The notes beneath the pieces were generated by a model. The model did no database searches. It had not been told where the DNA came from and was given only the letters and a program-made list of their open reading frames with translations. Shown in pieces: positions 34,496 to 46,305 of a DNA stretch of 64,000 nt (within the stretch, counting starts at the first letter, position 1; every line of letters begins with the position of its first letter). The stretch comes from Cymodocea nodosa (lineage: Eukaryota > Streptophyta > Magnoliopsida > Alismatales > Cymodoceaceae): contig CM072339.1 of the NCBI GenBank assembly GCA_036874045.1, forward strand, positions 3,913,501-3,977,500, written 5' to 3'. The position numbers were made by a program, and so were the translations under genes.

Positions 34496-36935
34496 TGTTT
34501 AGAATGAAAAAATGCATAATATTAAGGGTTAAATGATGGTTAATTGCATAATATTTAGCTTATCATATGAGAATTAAGCTATTATGTTATAATTGCACTA
34601 TTATATGCTTTAATGAAGGAATCTGCATAATTTCAGGGAATTAATGTTAATTAAGTACATTTCTGAACTATCGGTAAATTGTAGGCTGTGAAATTCTTAA
34701 GTATCAAAATTTTCTGTTATTTCAGAGAGTTATATTTAAAGTATTAGACAATTATGTTTTAAATGCTAAAAGAATATTTAGATACACAATAACAACTCGT
34801 TGAGTTAAAGGCTTAAAGATGTAAAAAGTACAAGTAATAACTCATTGAGTTAGTGAGTAAAAACCATAAGTTGTATATCTTAACTCGTTAAGTTAAAATT
34901 ATGCACGTGTTGAATTTACATGCTTTAGTATATCACGTGAGCTACACATGTTTAACTCGTTAAGTTAGCATAACCATACGTATTGAGTTACTTGAATATA
35001 CACTAAGGTAATGCATTGTGTTAGTAGCTTATAAGTTATTTCTTTATTGCACGTGTTTTATAGTTAAATCAACGAAGTAAGTCTGTTGAGTTATCTGTAA
35101 CTCCATGGACCATTTATTTTCTAATATGCCACTATACTAGTTGTAGAAACAGGACATTCGAAAGAAAATCATGATTACACGTATCACACAAGAATTCACT
35201 TGTGGAATGAAGAAGAAATCACCATCATTGATATAAATGAAGGAAATCCAACCGATCATCTAAGTAGAAGTAGTTACTACAGAAAGAAATATAGAAGAAG
35301 AGGAGAAAGACGAAGAAAGTGTGTGTATAGAGGTGGAGGACCATGCTAACTATAGGAAGTGTCGGAAGTTCCTTGAAGCTCCACACCACCACCAAAATCA
35401 CCAACCATCGAAGGTCTATGAGGATACTTTTTTGATGTCGAGTTGATTCTGAGCAAAATATAGTGACTGACAACCATTGTGAGGAGTGATCACATCGCAG
35501 GAAGGGAAGCCATTTTCACCAAGCACCGACTCATATCTCAGGAGATCGTAAAGCTTCTAGCCTTGGTTTCGGGTTGATGCTAGTATGCTAAAGAGGAGAT
35601 CATCTTACAATTTTGGATTCGCGATTCTATAGGGAGAAGAGGTGAGATTGTAAGTAATTAAGTTTTTAGTGATGTAATCGCGTCGCATGTAGTGACGGAA
35701 GTTTTTACTATCAATAGAGATTTTTACATTTCACCTTTTATTCATCTTCAGGAACATATCAAAACAACAAATTATCTATGTTTACATTTAATATTAATGT
35801 GTTGTATTCTTTGTTTTGTATCATGATTAATGTTATCATTGTTAGTATTATGAATGTTTTATGTTTGTTTGCTTCAGAAAATAGAAAATAGTTTTACAGT
35901 TTACTGAAATTGATTTGTTCCAGATACTTAAAGATTTTAATGGTTACTATTTGAAATATCTGAATGTTAGTGTTGCTTAATGATAAATCTAATATTAACT
36001 AACATTAAAGAGTTTAATTGATGTTATTTACATTTTGTGGAACCGCCCAATTGTTGGCCGAATTCCTTTGTAAATAGCAATATTTAATTGGAAAGATAGA
36101 CTCGTGGAGTTAACTTAAGTCCACGAGATTAGTCCATTGAGTTAGCTATAACTCCATGAACTAAGTCCGTTGTGTTAACTATAACTCAACAGAGTGTTTA
36201 CTGAACACATATAAACTCCAATATAAAAAATCGGAACAGTACACAATTCTTACTCAATCTCTATGGGATCGACCTATATTTGCATACAAATACAATATAC
36301 ACTGTGCACTTATAGTTAAAATACAAATTGGAATTAATATCTAATTTGTGTGAAACGTTGTTTGTTTACTTCTAAAAGTAATTATTGATATAAGCATAAA
36401 GACAAATTAAACAAGTTTAAAAATAGAAGTTAACAAATCCAAACAATTAATGTTTGAAATATCTGAATGTTAGTGTTGCTTAATGACAAATCTAATATGA
36501 ACTAACATTAAAGAGCTTAATTAATGTTATTTACATTCTATGGAACTACCTAATGGTTGGTTGAATTCCTCTATAAATAGCAGTATTTAATTAGAAATGT
36601 AGGCTTGTGGAGTTAACTTAAGTCCACGAGGTTAGTCCGTTGAGTTAACCATAACTCCATGAACTAAGTCTGTTGAGTAAACTGTTACTCAACGGAGTGC
36701 TTAATTGAACACATATAAACTCCAATATAAAAATCAGAATAGTACACAATTCTTACTCAATCTCTGTAGGATCGACCTGTACTTACACACAAAGACAATA
36801 TACACTGTGCACTTATAGTTAAAATACAAATTTGACTTAATATCTAATTTGTGTGAAAAGTTGTTTGTTTAATTTTAAAAGAATTTATTAATATAAGCAT
36901 AAAAAAAAATCAAACAGATGTTCACAACCCAAACA
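34496..36935 (+). repeat. 3' LTR of element A (2.44 kb), mosaic
   Basis: Begins TGTTTAGAATG like B's LTR. The U3 tandem array is replaced at about 34790-35050 by sequence homologous to the Ty1 LTR of element F. The downstream part contains the antisense frame region (35225-35540) and a roughly 500-bp tandem duplication. It ends CCCAAACA at about 36935. Confidence 0.85.
35951..36935 (+). repeat. Tandem duplication of the LTR end (about 0.5 kb period)
   Basis: TTGAAATATCTGAATGTTAG occurs at 35951 and again at about 36454, followed by parallel sequence (TAACATTAAAGAG, a TATAAATAGCA/TGTAAATAGCA string, GGATCGACCT). The period is about 503 bp. The copies differ at many positions, so the duplication is old. 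Confidence 0.85.
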
Positions 36936-36940
36936 ATATA

Positions 36941-39839
36941 CTTTGTAAAGCATAAGTCTAAAGTTTTCTCATCCTTCAAGAAGTGGAAGACCAAAGTTGA
37001 AAACTAATGTGAAGAGAAAGTAAAGTGCATAAGGTCTGATAATGGAGGAGACTATGATAGTCAAGAGTTCAAAGCATTTTGTGGAGAGCATGAAATTAAA
37101 AGGAAGAGGACTATTGTTGGGACTCTGCAACAAAATAGTGTTGCTGAAAGGATGAATAAGACCTTGAATGAATGAGTTAGAAGCAAGAGGTTGTATGTAA
37201 GGTTTCCTAAATCATTCTAAGCAAAAGTAGTCAATACTGTAGCATATCTGATCAATAGAGGACCTTTCATCCCCATAGGCTTTAAAATTCCTAAAGAATT
37301 GTGGACAGGAAAGAAAGCCAATCATGCTTACCTAAGGGTCTTTAGATCAGTGTCTTATGCTCATGTGGATAGTGGAGACAAATTAGATCCCAAAGCTAGA
37401 AAATGCTACTTCATTAGCTATGGATAAGATTACTTTGGCTAGAGATTTTGGAACAATGTAGCCAAGAAAGTAATCAGGGCAAAACATGTAACCCTTGATG
37501 AATCCAAGATGTTTAAACACAATAATGGTGTTGGAGTTGAGGATAATGGCTAGACAATTGAATTCCAAACTACTAATGACATTATTTTTAATGACATAAC
37601 TAATGAAGTACCTCAACACATGGAGACTGAAAATGAAGTTCAATCTAACCAAGATGAAGAAGAGGAGGAAGGACAACAACAACAAGTTGCAACTCTAATA
37701 CTTAGGAGATCTTCTAGAGACTCCAAATCTCCTAAGAGATATGTTTCATCCTTCAACTATCTATTGTTGATAGATGAGGGAGGACTAGAATCTTATTCTA
37801 AAGTTGTCCAACAAAATGATGCAAAATAGTGGGAGTTAACTATGATTGAGGAAATCAAAGCTTTGGAGAAGAACAAGATATGGAAGTTAACTCCATTGCC
37901 AAAAAAAAAAAAACCCTTGTAGAACATGTGGGTGTTTAGATTGAAGGAAAATCTATATGACAAGAAAAGGTACAAGGTTAGACTAGTGGTCAAGAAATTT
38001 TAGCAAGTCTAAGATATTGACTATACTAAGGTATTCTCTCCTATGGTCAAGGTGACCACAATTAGAATTGTATTGAGTATAGTTAATATAGAAGATCTAT
38101 TTATAGAGTAGATAGATGTAAAGACAACTTTTCTTCATAGAGAATTGGAGGAAAAACTTTACATGGAGTAGCCTAAAAGATTTGTAATTATTGGCAAAGA
38201 AAATCTAGTTTGCAGGTTATAGAAGAGTCTGTTTGGCTTTAAGCAAGACTCAAGATAATGGTATAAGAAATTTGATAACTTCATTTGTACCATAAGCTTC
38301 AAGAGATATGACTCAGATTTTTATTGTTACTTCAAGCAGTACATTGGCTACTATGTCATCTTATTGATATATGTAGATGACATGTTGATTACAAGCTTAT
38401 ACATTAAAGAAATTGATGAGCTGAAGAGACAACTTGATATACACTAGGAGTATCTATGGAGGTGATAACATATGAGCCTTAATGGACACTCAAACAACCT
38501 AGTATACACTAAGAGTATCCAAGGAGGCGAAAGCTTGTAGGAAGCTTTGCTAAGCCCCAATATGGTAGACTTCTCCAAATATCGTGCACTTTGTTCTATA
38601 GAGATTCCAACTAGTTAGGGGTATCCTAAATGACCCTATCCATCAACTCAATTGAGATTACTAATAGAGGTAAGGCCCGCAACATTGGCATGTGGGTTGG
38701 GTAAGTGGTATACACACCTATGGCTTGCTAACGCTTGAGTAGAGCTAACACTACTACCTATAGGTACTATACGAGAACTTTCCAAATGATCACCCATCCT
38801 AATTTAACTCTCGACCAAACATAGTTAACTCCAAAGTTTTTACAGGAGTGGGTGCTTGGTAGTAGATGTAAATGCACCTAAGCAATTTGACATGAAAGAT
38901 CTAGGGGAAGCTAGGAAAATTTTTAGAATAAGGATTTTCAAAAATAGAAGTGATGGAACAGTGAGGTTAAATTAGAGAAAGTATTTGGAGAAAGTCCTTA
39001 GAAAGTATAATATTCCTGTCACCAAACCTACAAATTTGCCCAAAAAGCAATCACCAAAGACTACTGTAGAAAGGACTATTATGCTAAAATACCTTATGCA
39101 TCAACTGTGGGTAATGTATGTTATGATCTATACCAAGCTAAATATTGCTCATTAAGTGGGAGTTGTAAATAGGTACATGCCAAAGGTATTGAACATTAGG
39201 ATGTTGTTAAGTGGATCCTAAAATATCTCAGAAATTCTTTAAATGTAAGTTTGTGCTATAAGAGAGGATTAGTTGTATTGGAAGGGTTTTGTGATGTAGC
39301 TTTAGGAGGAGAACCTAATCTTAGTAGAAGCACCTTAGGGTATGTCTTTACCATTGGAGGTATTGCTATAAGTTGGAGGTCGAAGTTGCAATCAATGGTG
39401 TCTCTCTCAACTACTAAAGTTGAATGTGTAGTCATCTTTGAAGTAGTCAAGGAGAAGATCTAGCTTGAGAGTCTTTTGGGAGAGCTACAATATCAATAGG
39501 AGAATAGTATTCTTTATTGTGACAATCAGATTGCAATTTACTTAGCTAAGAATCTCAAGTTTCATTCAAGATCAAAGCACATTCAAATGAAATATCATTT
39601 CATCAAATAGTTGATTGAAGAAGATTGAACCTATAGAAGGTAGCAAGTTCAAAAAGTGTTGTAGATATGTTGACCAAAGTCCTAAATATCCAAAAGTTAA
39701 GGTTGTGTAAAGCCTTAACTAGTTTCCAAGATGATTGAAGAAAGGAGACTACCTCTAATCCACAATAGCAAGTTTTTGTGTTGCATGAGTATGCAAGTAT
39801 TTAAAAGAAGCAATTGAAAACAATCTTCAAGTGGGAGAT
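36941..39839 (+). pseudogene. pol: Ty1/copia pol fragment (element E)
   Basis: Integrase C-terminal half (SDNGGDYDSQEFKAFCGEHE, INRGPFIPIGFKIPKELWTG), then RT with YVDDMLI-type spelling and DMKDLGEARKIF, and RNase H (SLSTTKVECVVIFEVVKEKI, LYCDNQIAIYLAKN, FHSRSKHI). The 5' half is absent where element A's LTR begins, so A probably entered E. The PPT AAGTGGGAGA lies at 39829-39838. Strongly decayed, with more than ten breaks, and interrupted by a 5S-derived insert. Confidence 0.85.
38440..38875 (-). mobile_element. 5S-rRNA-derived insert (Cassandra TRIM or SINE3-like)
   Basis: About 435 bp interrupting the copia RT region. On the minus strand, 38874-38766 reads like 5S rRNA: TTTGGAGTTAACTATGTTTG, then GTCGAGAGTTAAATTAGGAT and GGGTGATCATTTGGAAAGTT. 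Plant 5S has CGCAGTTAAGCGTGCTTGG and AGGATGGGTGACC at the same spacing. The latter region is the internal RNA polymerase III promoter. Cassandra elements carry 5S sequence in their LTRs; I could not define TG/CA ends, so the family is uncertain. Confidence 0.6.
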
Positions 39840-40672
39840 TGTTAGAGATGAAGATGATTTCAACATCAGCTAAGGATAATGTGTGTTTCAACTAACTGAA
39901 CACATCCTTAATGTTGTTGGTCTATGTTGTCATTAAGTTATTGTCACAAGTTTCTTGGAGTTGTTGAGTTGTTGCCTTAACTTGTTGAGACTCTTTGAGT
40001 TAATCCAGAGCTACAAGTAACATGAGTTATTACTATATAAGTAACTTAGTGAGAGAACACCATAAGTGATCGAAGTTCAATGAATTACTAACTCAAGTAG
40101 TTGAAACTATATCAATGCATGATGAGGATAAGTTGTTAACACTAGAAGGTTGAAGACCCTGAAGACAAAGAGCTGTCGTGATAGTTGACTGAAGAATAGC
40201 AAGTTACTACCTCAACCATCTAAGCAAGTAGTTACACTCACCAGTTCCGAAAGCCATTGTCTTTACCTACCGACTCTCGACAAATAATTATGTTTGTCCA
40301 TATGAGCTATGTTATATCACCAAATTGCATCCTACCTTACTAGAGTCCTATAAATATGCTCCTCTCATCTAGCACTATAATAAATGCAATAACTATTAGT
40401 GTTATGCGAGTTTTGTGTGCTCACATCCTCTAGTCCTATGTAGTGCATGTTGTGCCATGTTTAGGCAACAACAGATGTTGTACCTTGCTGAAAATAATGG
40501 ATTGTCCTGTAAGAAGCCATGAAAGTAGGCATTTGTCGAACTACGTAAACTTTGTGTGTTCTTTTCTTCCACCTTGTTCTCATTTTGCTCATGTGTGTGT
40601 GTGTGCAATCTTCTAAACTTCTACTAAAGAAGTAGTAATGTTTATTACAGTCTCTTTATCACTCTCACAACA
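39840..40672 (+). repeat. 3' LTR of copia element E
   Basis: Starts TGTTAGAGATG right after the polypurine tract and ends near CTCTCACAACA (about 833 bp). A TATAAATA box lies near 40350 and AATAAA near 40379, the usual promoter/polyadenylation layout. Confidence 0.7.
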
Positions 40673-41166
40673 ATATAAAGATAATTTCTTATTATTAAGG
40701 TAATGGGATTAATTAATATTTAAAAAATAATATCAAGTGTGAGAAAATAAAATAAAATAAAAAGTTAGCAAATGCAAAGGAAATGAATAGAAAAAATTAA
40801 AATGAGGAAGATACATATTGTGAGTATTGTGCATTGAAAAAATATTAAAAAATAAAATAAGTTAAGTGTTAATTAATGTTTAGATCATGTCAAGTGAATA
40901 GATAAAAAAATTATATATATATATATATATATATTGAAATCATGTTACAATTAGTTAATGGCTATTTAGTTAAGGTAGTGACTAACATTGGGGTAGATAA
41001 TTGAACCAACCAATTGGTGTGGGTGGTTGGTTGAACCTATTAATTCCTTCACAAATACATATGTACAAAGTGACCTACCTCAACGGGCTTCCTTTCCTTT
41101 ACATCAATCAACTATCAAAACTAACTAAATACTTGTACTCCCTTAATTTCTTCTAGCATACATATA
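40673..41166. other. AT-rich stretch without recognisable features
   Basis: AT-rich DNA with a (TA)n run at 40912-40934. I see no gene or element here. Confidence 0.4.
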
Positions 41167-41310
41167 GGGTCCATTTGTACACATTGAAAAGTTTAGAAAT
41201 GGAAAGATCAGAATGATCAAAAATGGAAAATCTAAAATCTTAGGAAAATTAAGGTGTTTGTGCATGTAACGAAAAGTCAAGAAATTTAAAATTCTTAGAT
41301 CCATTTGTGC
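41167..41310 (+). repeat. Candidate terminal and subterminal repeats of a PIF/Harbinger element
   Basis: GGGTCCATTTGTACACATTG followed by GAAAAGTTTAGAAATGG, then two more TTTGTGC... copies at about 41240 and 41298. The start closely resembles GGGGCTGTTAGTGCACACC at 62152. It lies beside the transposase at 41743-43125, so it may be that element's left end. No matching right end was found. Confidence 0.45.
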
Positions 41311-41742
41311 CTAACAAAATATCCAAAAATAGATTATTTTTATTTTTAATAAAAGTACTTCAATAATTATTAGTTATTTACTTTTTATTTACTTTCATTT
41401 CTTCACTTTATAATAATTTTATTTTCAAAAAAGTTATTTATTCTATTTATTTTTATTATTAATTATACTTATTCATTTTTTAATAATGTCTTAAACAATA
41501 CTTATTAAAATAAGGTTCTAAACATAAATATCTAGTTGAACATAACATATCACAAACCATTACATTTGAAATGATTTAAAATTAATGTTCATTCTATGTA
41601 GTTGTCATTATCAACAATAACATAAACAATACCTATAGAAATAAAGTTCTCAACATAAATATCAATTCTCAAAATACACTTATTCAAATATCAATTTTAA
41701 CATAACAATAACATAAACCATTACATATGAAATGATTTAAAA

Positions 41743-43125
41743 CTAATGTCCATCCCACATAGCTATCTTAATGTCATTACACATTTTATCTGTTATTTCT
41801 TTCTTTTGTTCTTACATCATTTTTAAAGTACTATCCATTTATGAATGCTCTTCTTTAATAACTCCAATATCTTCATTTTCAATATCAAATTTAGTTAACT
41901 CATCTTGTAGATTTTCTAATAAATCTATTCTATCAACTCTATGTATGAAATTATGAAGTAAGAAACAAGCAATGACATTCTTCTCTTATGTTTCAAATGG
42001 ATATAACATGTGCCCTTGTAAGATAGGAAAACGATGTTTTACAACTCTAAATGTTTGCATGATTATTGATTTTAATTGTGAATATCTATAATTGAAGTTT
42101 TCTACTACATTTATTGAAAATTTATTATTATTATATTCAGATAGATGATATCTCACACCTCAATATAGACAAATAAAGTCAAGACAATTTGGATAACCAA
42201 CATCAACCAAATAAAACTTGCCTATCTATAATCATAAATTAGTGTAAACAAAAAAATGACTAACAATTTTCAATAAATTACATATCTAGTGAAACTTTAA
42301 AAGCATTACATCTTATGTGTGCATATTGAAAGATTCAAGTATCAATTGTTGATCTTTCCTAACCATTAAGAATATAAATAAATTTCATATCAAAATTGCA
42401 TGTAACCATAACATTCTGTATTAACTCTCCTTTTCTATTTTTGAACATTGCTATTTGTTGTCCATAAATAGTAGCATTAATATGTGTCTCATTAACAACA
42501 CCAATGCAATTCTATCAACATAATAATAACAAATTTGACTTAATAATTCAAAAGAAAATTTTAATTCTACATCAATGAAAGTATTTACCTTAAAATAAAG
42601 GTACACATTTGAATCATTCACAATTCTACTTGAAGTTGATGATAGAAGAGTTGCAATAAGTACATCATTCAACTTTAAAATAGCTTTAAGTACTTCATTA
42701 AAGTAGGTATTAATAGTTCATGTAGAACGACTAAATCACTTCTTTGTTACTCTATGTTGTTGGTTTTGACCAATAGTAACAAGAAATATTGCAAACTTTT
42801 CTTCAACATTGATGTTACTAGTATTTGCTAGTTGACCTTCTTTACGTAATAAATTGTAAAATTCAAGGAAAACTTGTTGACTCATTCTATATATCTTTCA
42901 ACAATTATATGTTTAATGTGGTAGTGAAGGATCTAATAATTTTCTAATGTAATTTTATCCTTCTTTACTATAAATGCAATGTATAGTAATAGACTTTGTA
43001 CTTGAAATACATGCAACTCCTACAAGTATGTTCCATAATGAAAGAAGTAGTATTTGTCATCTTTGTGCTTCATCCTCTTCTTCTTCAAGCATATTCTTTA
43101 ACCAATCGATACTTTGGAATTCCAT
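41743..43125 (-). pseudogene. PIF/Harbinger transposase (DDE_Tnp_4 type), decayed
   Basis: Starts MEFQSIDWLKNMLEEEDEAQ. An N-terminal region follows (MSQQVFLEFYNLLRKEGQLA, then EEKFAIFLVTIGQNQQHRV). The DDE domain has CIGVVNETHI where families show CIGAIDGTHI, so the first catalytic Asp is Asn. The second (STIDT) and third (KFYLVDVGYP) Asp positions survive, then GVRYHLSEY and ACFLLHNFI. A 77-nt GT-AG intron fits at about 42588-42512, the usual place before the CIG motif. Several in-frame stops make it a pseudogene. No companion Myb-like ORF seen. Confidence 0.8.
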
Positions 43126-43329
43126 TATGTACTATAAGAAAGTAATAACATAAGACATTCTCATAACAATTAGTATAACATTTCCATAACATATCCACTA
43201 AAAATAATTATCAAGTAATTGAATCTCAATACAAAAAACAATGTCATCATCAAAGAAACGTGAAATTAACATAACACATTGTTCACAACATTAACAATGT
43301 CTTTACAATATAAGTACATCTATGACATA

Positions 43330-43900
43330 TTATACTATAACCATTTTAATCTCATATCCTTTAGGAGGTTTATAAATTTTTCTGCGTAAATCAACATTCT
43401 TTAATAATGCAAAAAAATCTTAACATTAGCATTGAAGTGTTTAAAACAACAAAAGAAGTCACTCTTATTTTTCAGAGATTAATGCCACACAAATCTACTA
43501 CAGTCATTAACAAATATGGCATGGTATTGAAAATCATTGGGAGAAATAACTTAAACAAGTCTTCAAATATCATTATGGATTTTAACAAAATTATCTTCAC
43601 CATAATTTTCAAAAATAACAAAAGAGAAATTACAACATTTAGCAAACTTGCAATTACTACAAACAAAATTATGTTCTATGGTATCAATGTTTATCATACC
43701 ATCATAATGCCCAAGTCTACGATACCAAATTTTGACATCAATTTTTTTATTTCTTCTCACTTAGTATATAATATATCTTGATCCAGCCTGTAATCCAATC
43801 TCAATGACGACAAACTTAAAAGACACATCTTTTTTTAAATAACTTCCGTAATCCAATACTTTTGCTAAAACACCATTGTATTGTAAAACGGCCTTTTTCG
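43330..43900 (-). pseudogene. Ty1/copia integrase fragment
   Basis: GAG-preintegrase-like KIWYRRLGHYDGMINIDTIE with a C-x2-C pair (CSNCKFAKC), then sequence like the integrase core (IFVNDCSRFVW, SLKNKSDFFCCF). A short old fragment with several breaks and no LTRs seen. Confidence 0.6.
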
Positions 43901-44450
43901 GCCGAATCTGACATTGAGACCTTGGTTTTTATGACATTCAAAAACAACACAAGTTTATATTTAGGATGTTGGAAATTGGGATTTGTATAATGCCATTGAT
44001 TTCTGTTGTTTTTCTATGTGGTCGTGCACAAAATATTCTCTAAATTTTTGTTGCAAAAATGTTAATTTCTTCCCCAGCTTGTTAACAGCATACACCTTTT
44101 TCCTTCTGCTGTTTTTTTTATGTCAACTAGCACCGCATTTTTGTAGGCCTAAAAATGTATATGGTAATTAATTGGACTTTGTCATAATTTTTGTCAAATG
44201 TATACATATTTATCTAGGTTTTGCTCTAAGTTCTACTTCTGTCAACAAGTACTGTGTTTAGCAATGATGTAACAAATAATGCACAAAATTTTGGGTAATA
44301 AGAGGTACTGTGTTTGCTTAGCAGGCACTGCACCCACACGTAGACAAAATAACAAATTTTGGATACTTTATTATGAAATTAGAACATGGTGCAAAAGAGA
44401 AGAGAGACTCATTTTTAATAAATCAAGTAGAGAGATCACAAACCGAAAAG
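43901..44450. other. Unassigned sequence
   Basis: No convincing gene. T-rich tracts and short frames only. Confidence 0.35.
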
Positions 44451-44600
44451 GGGCTTCTGTTGCTGGGATTTTGCGTTCGGTGCTCGAAAATAGAGAGGAT
44501 TCGGAGAATGGAGGGTCATGGGGCTTCTGTTGCTGGGATTTTGCGTTCGGTGCTCGAAAATAGAGAGGATTCGGAGAATGGAGGGTCATGGGGCTTCTGT
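44451..44600. repeat. 70-bp direct tandem duplication in a GC-richer patch
   Basis: GGGCTTCTGT at 44451, 44521 and 44591 gives a period of exactly 70 bp with two identical units. It lies in a GC-richer patch (44440-44830) with overlapping frames on both strands, the plus frame having Arg-rich, repeated text (VLENREDSENGGSWGFC). I recognise no protein family. The patch could be an old gene or transposon fragment. Exact identity of the units points to a fairly recent duplication. Confidence 0.85.
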
Positions 44601-44830
44601 CATAATCGCTTGGAAGGTCACGGTCGTCGGTGGCGAATTCGGAGAGGTTCTCATCGCCGATTGCAGATTCTGAGAGGTCACGATCGCGATTTCTTGGAGA
44701 GGTCTCGATCGCGGAAATGTTCAAGCAAAAGAGTCACGAGTAGGGATTTTTGTCCAAATTATCTTCCTCGTGCGAAGTACGACCTATGGCTTGATTAAGC
44801 ACGTACGTCCAATACAACTTAGCAACACCT

Positions 44831-45249
44831 TGCGTATCCTAGACGTATTAATTTACGTATCATGAGTTACTTGTTTTGATGGATTTTTCACATACAATAA
44901 ATATTACTTGCTATTTAAATATGTATTTATAATATATAAGACTTCTTAAATTTTAATTAATAATTTCATACTTTACATCTTCTAAAGAAGAATATTTTAT
45001 TTATATTATATCGATTGCATCAAACAAACATAACATGAAAATAGATAATTTTATTATTTATCAAAATGAGTACAGGATAAGGTTATACGGTTTAAAGTTA
45101 CAATAAAAATGAAATGATATAACAAATATATAAGTCTTTAATACTTTAAGCAATTTAGGTTCATATTTACAAGTATTTTGTAATTTTAAATAATTTAAGT
45201 TTATATCTAGAAATATATTTTTACTTTTGGATAATTTAATCTTATATTT
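44831..45249. other. AT-rich stretch without recognisable features
   Basis: Only short AT-rich frames on both strands. Nothing supported. Confidence 0.35.
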
Positions 45250-45720
45250 AAAAGTATTTTGTGATTTAAATATATGCAAGGGTGTTTTGGTTATTTGGAC
45301 ATACACAATAAGTGTTTTGATAGTTTGAGTGTGTATAAGAATGTTTTGATAATTTAGTTGTGCATAATAATTTTGTATTATATTTACTAAAACACTGAAT
45401 TAACAAAATACCTTGATAATTTTGTATTATATTTAAAATTAGTTGGACATACGTAATAGTGTTTTTGTAATTTGAAATACATCTAAGGTATTTTGGTAAT
45501 TTGAGATGTACAAAAGGTATTTTAGTAATTTAGGAGTTCATGTGGGCAGTTTAGTAATTTGCAAGTGTATGAGGGCATTTTGGTAATTCTTGGGTGTACA
45601 AGGGTGTTTTTGCCATTTAAGGTGTGAAGGTGTATTTTGATAATTTGGAAATACTCAAGTTTTTTGGTAATTTAGAATTCATAAGAGTGTATCGGTAGTT
45701 TTGAAAGCGCACAAATATTT
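45250..45720 (+). repeat. Degenerate tandem repeat, 30-40 bp unit
   Basis: Roughly a dozen imperfect copies of a unit like GTGTACAAGGGTATTTTGGT followed by AATTT, for example near 45280, 45485, 45516, 45570 and 45605. Strong drift between copies indicates an old minisatellite. Confidence 0.65.
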
Positions 45721-45889
45721 CATCTTATTTTATACATACTAATGTCATACATATATGTATAAGAGATGATACACATAATAAGATGTATCACCATATACAT
45801 ATATTTTGTCCTTGTGTCTTCAAAAAATATATATATGGGTTAGACCCACTTATATTGGTCCTCAAATATCAGTGCAGACGGCCACTTTA

Positions 45890-46180
45890 TTTAAGCCCAA
45901 TTAGAAGTTTTACTTTCTTTTGACAGCACTGAAATGATTTGAGTCCGACAAACCATTCTCAGTCCATTACTTCACATTATTTTATATTTTTTTATTTTTC
46001 AGCACATGGACCGTCCCGTTCCGACCCGATTCTTTGAAGGCCCAATCATCTCATTTTTTTTACAGCTTTATCTCTAGCATATCGGCCACTCCATCTGGCC
46101 CAAATTAAAGGTTCGATTTTTTCTGGAAAAGGTTAAGATGGGTCGTTGATCCAATGCAATACGGGCCCATCCCACAACCA
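45890..46180 (+). promoter_or_regulatory. Cluster of GGCCCA (site II-type) motifs
   Basis: AGCCCA near 45894, GGCCCA near 46039 and 46098, and GGGCCCAT near 46163. TGGGCY site II elements are known from promoters of plant housekeeping and ribosomal-protein genes. A pyrimidine-rich stretch (46190-46305), like a 5' leader, follows. No recognisable gene lies downstream, so this may be the promoter of a lost or novel gene. Confidence 0.35.
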
Positions 46181-46305
46181 TTCATGTGTCATCTTTTTTT
46201 ATTTTGATTACTTATATTTTCTTTTTTCTTTGTCTCTTTCTTCGTTTCCTTTTTTTTATATTTTTATTTTTTCTTCTTCATTTTCTTTTCCTTCTTCTTC
46301 TTCTC

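Larger units (their letters stand above)
4705..36935 (+). mobile_element. Athila-like Ty3 element A, hosting element B
   Basis: The plus-strand order is RT/RNase H/integrase (4705-7351), extra ORF (8097-10339), gag (11312-12658), F-box gene (12878-13264 and 31915-32680, split by B), non-coding region, PPT (34485-34495) and 3' LTR (34496-36935). The left LTR and the protease are not seen; the copy begins in RT. The right end abuts a copia integrase fragment (36941 onward), so A probably inserted into element E. It is old, with well over ten breaks in its coding parts. Confidence 0.85.

Noticed and set aside
44279-44798. Overlapping frames on both strands as a host gene
   Set aside because: They are created by a 70-bp in-frame tandem duplication; no family is recognised and the frames overlap antisense. 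Reported only as a repeat.
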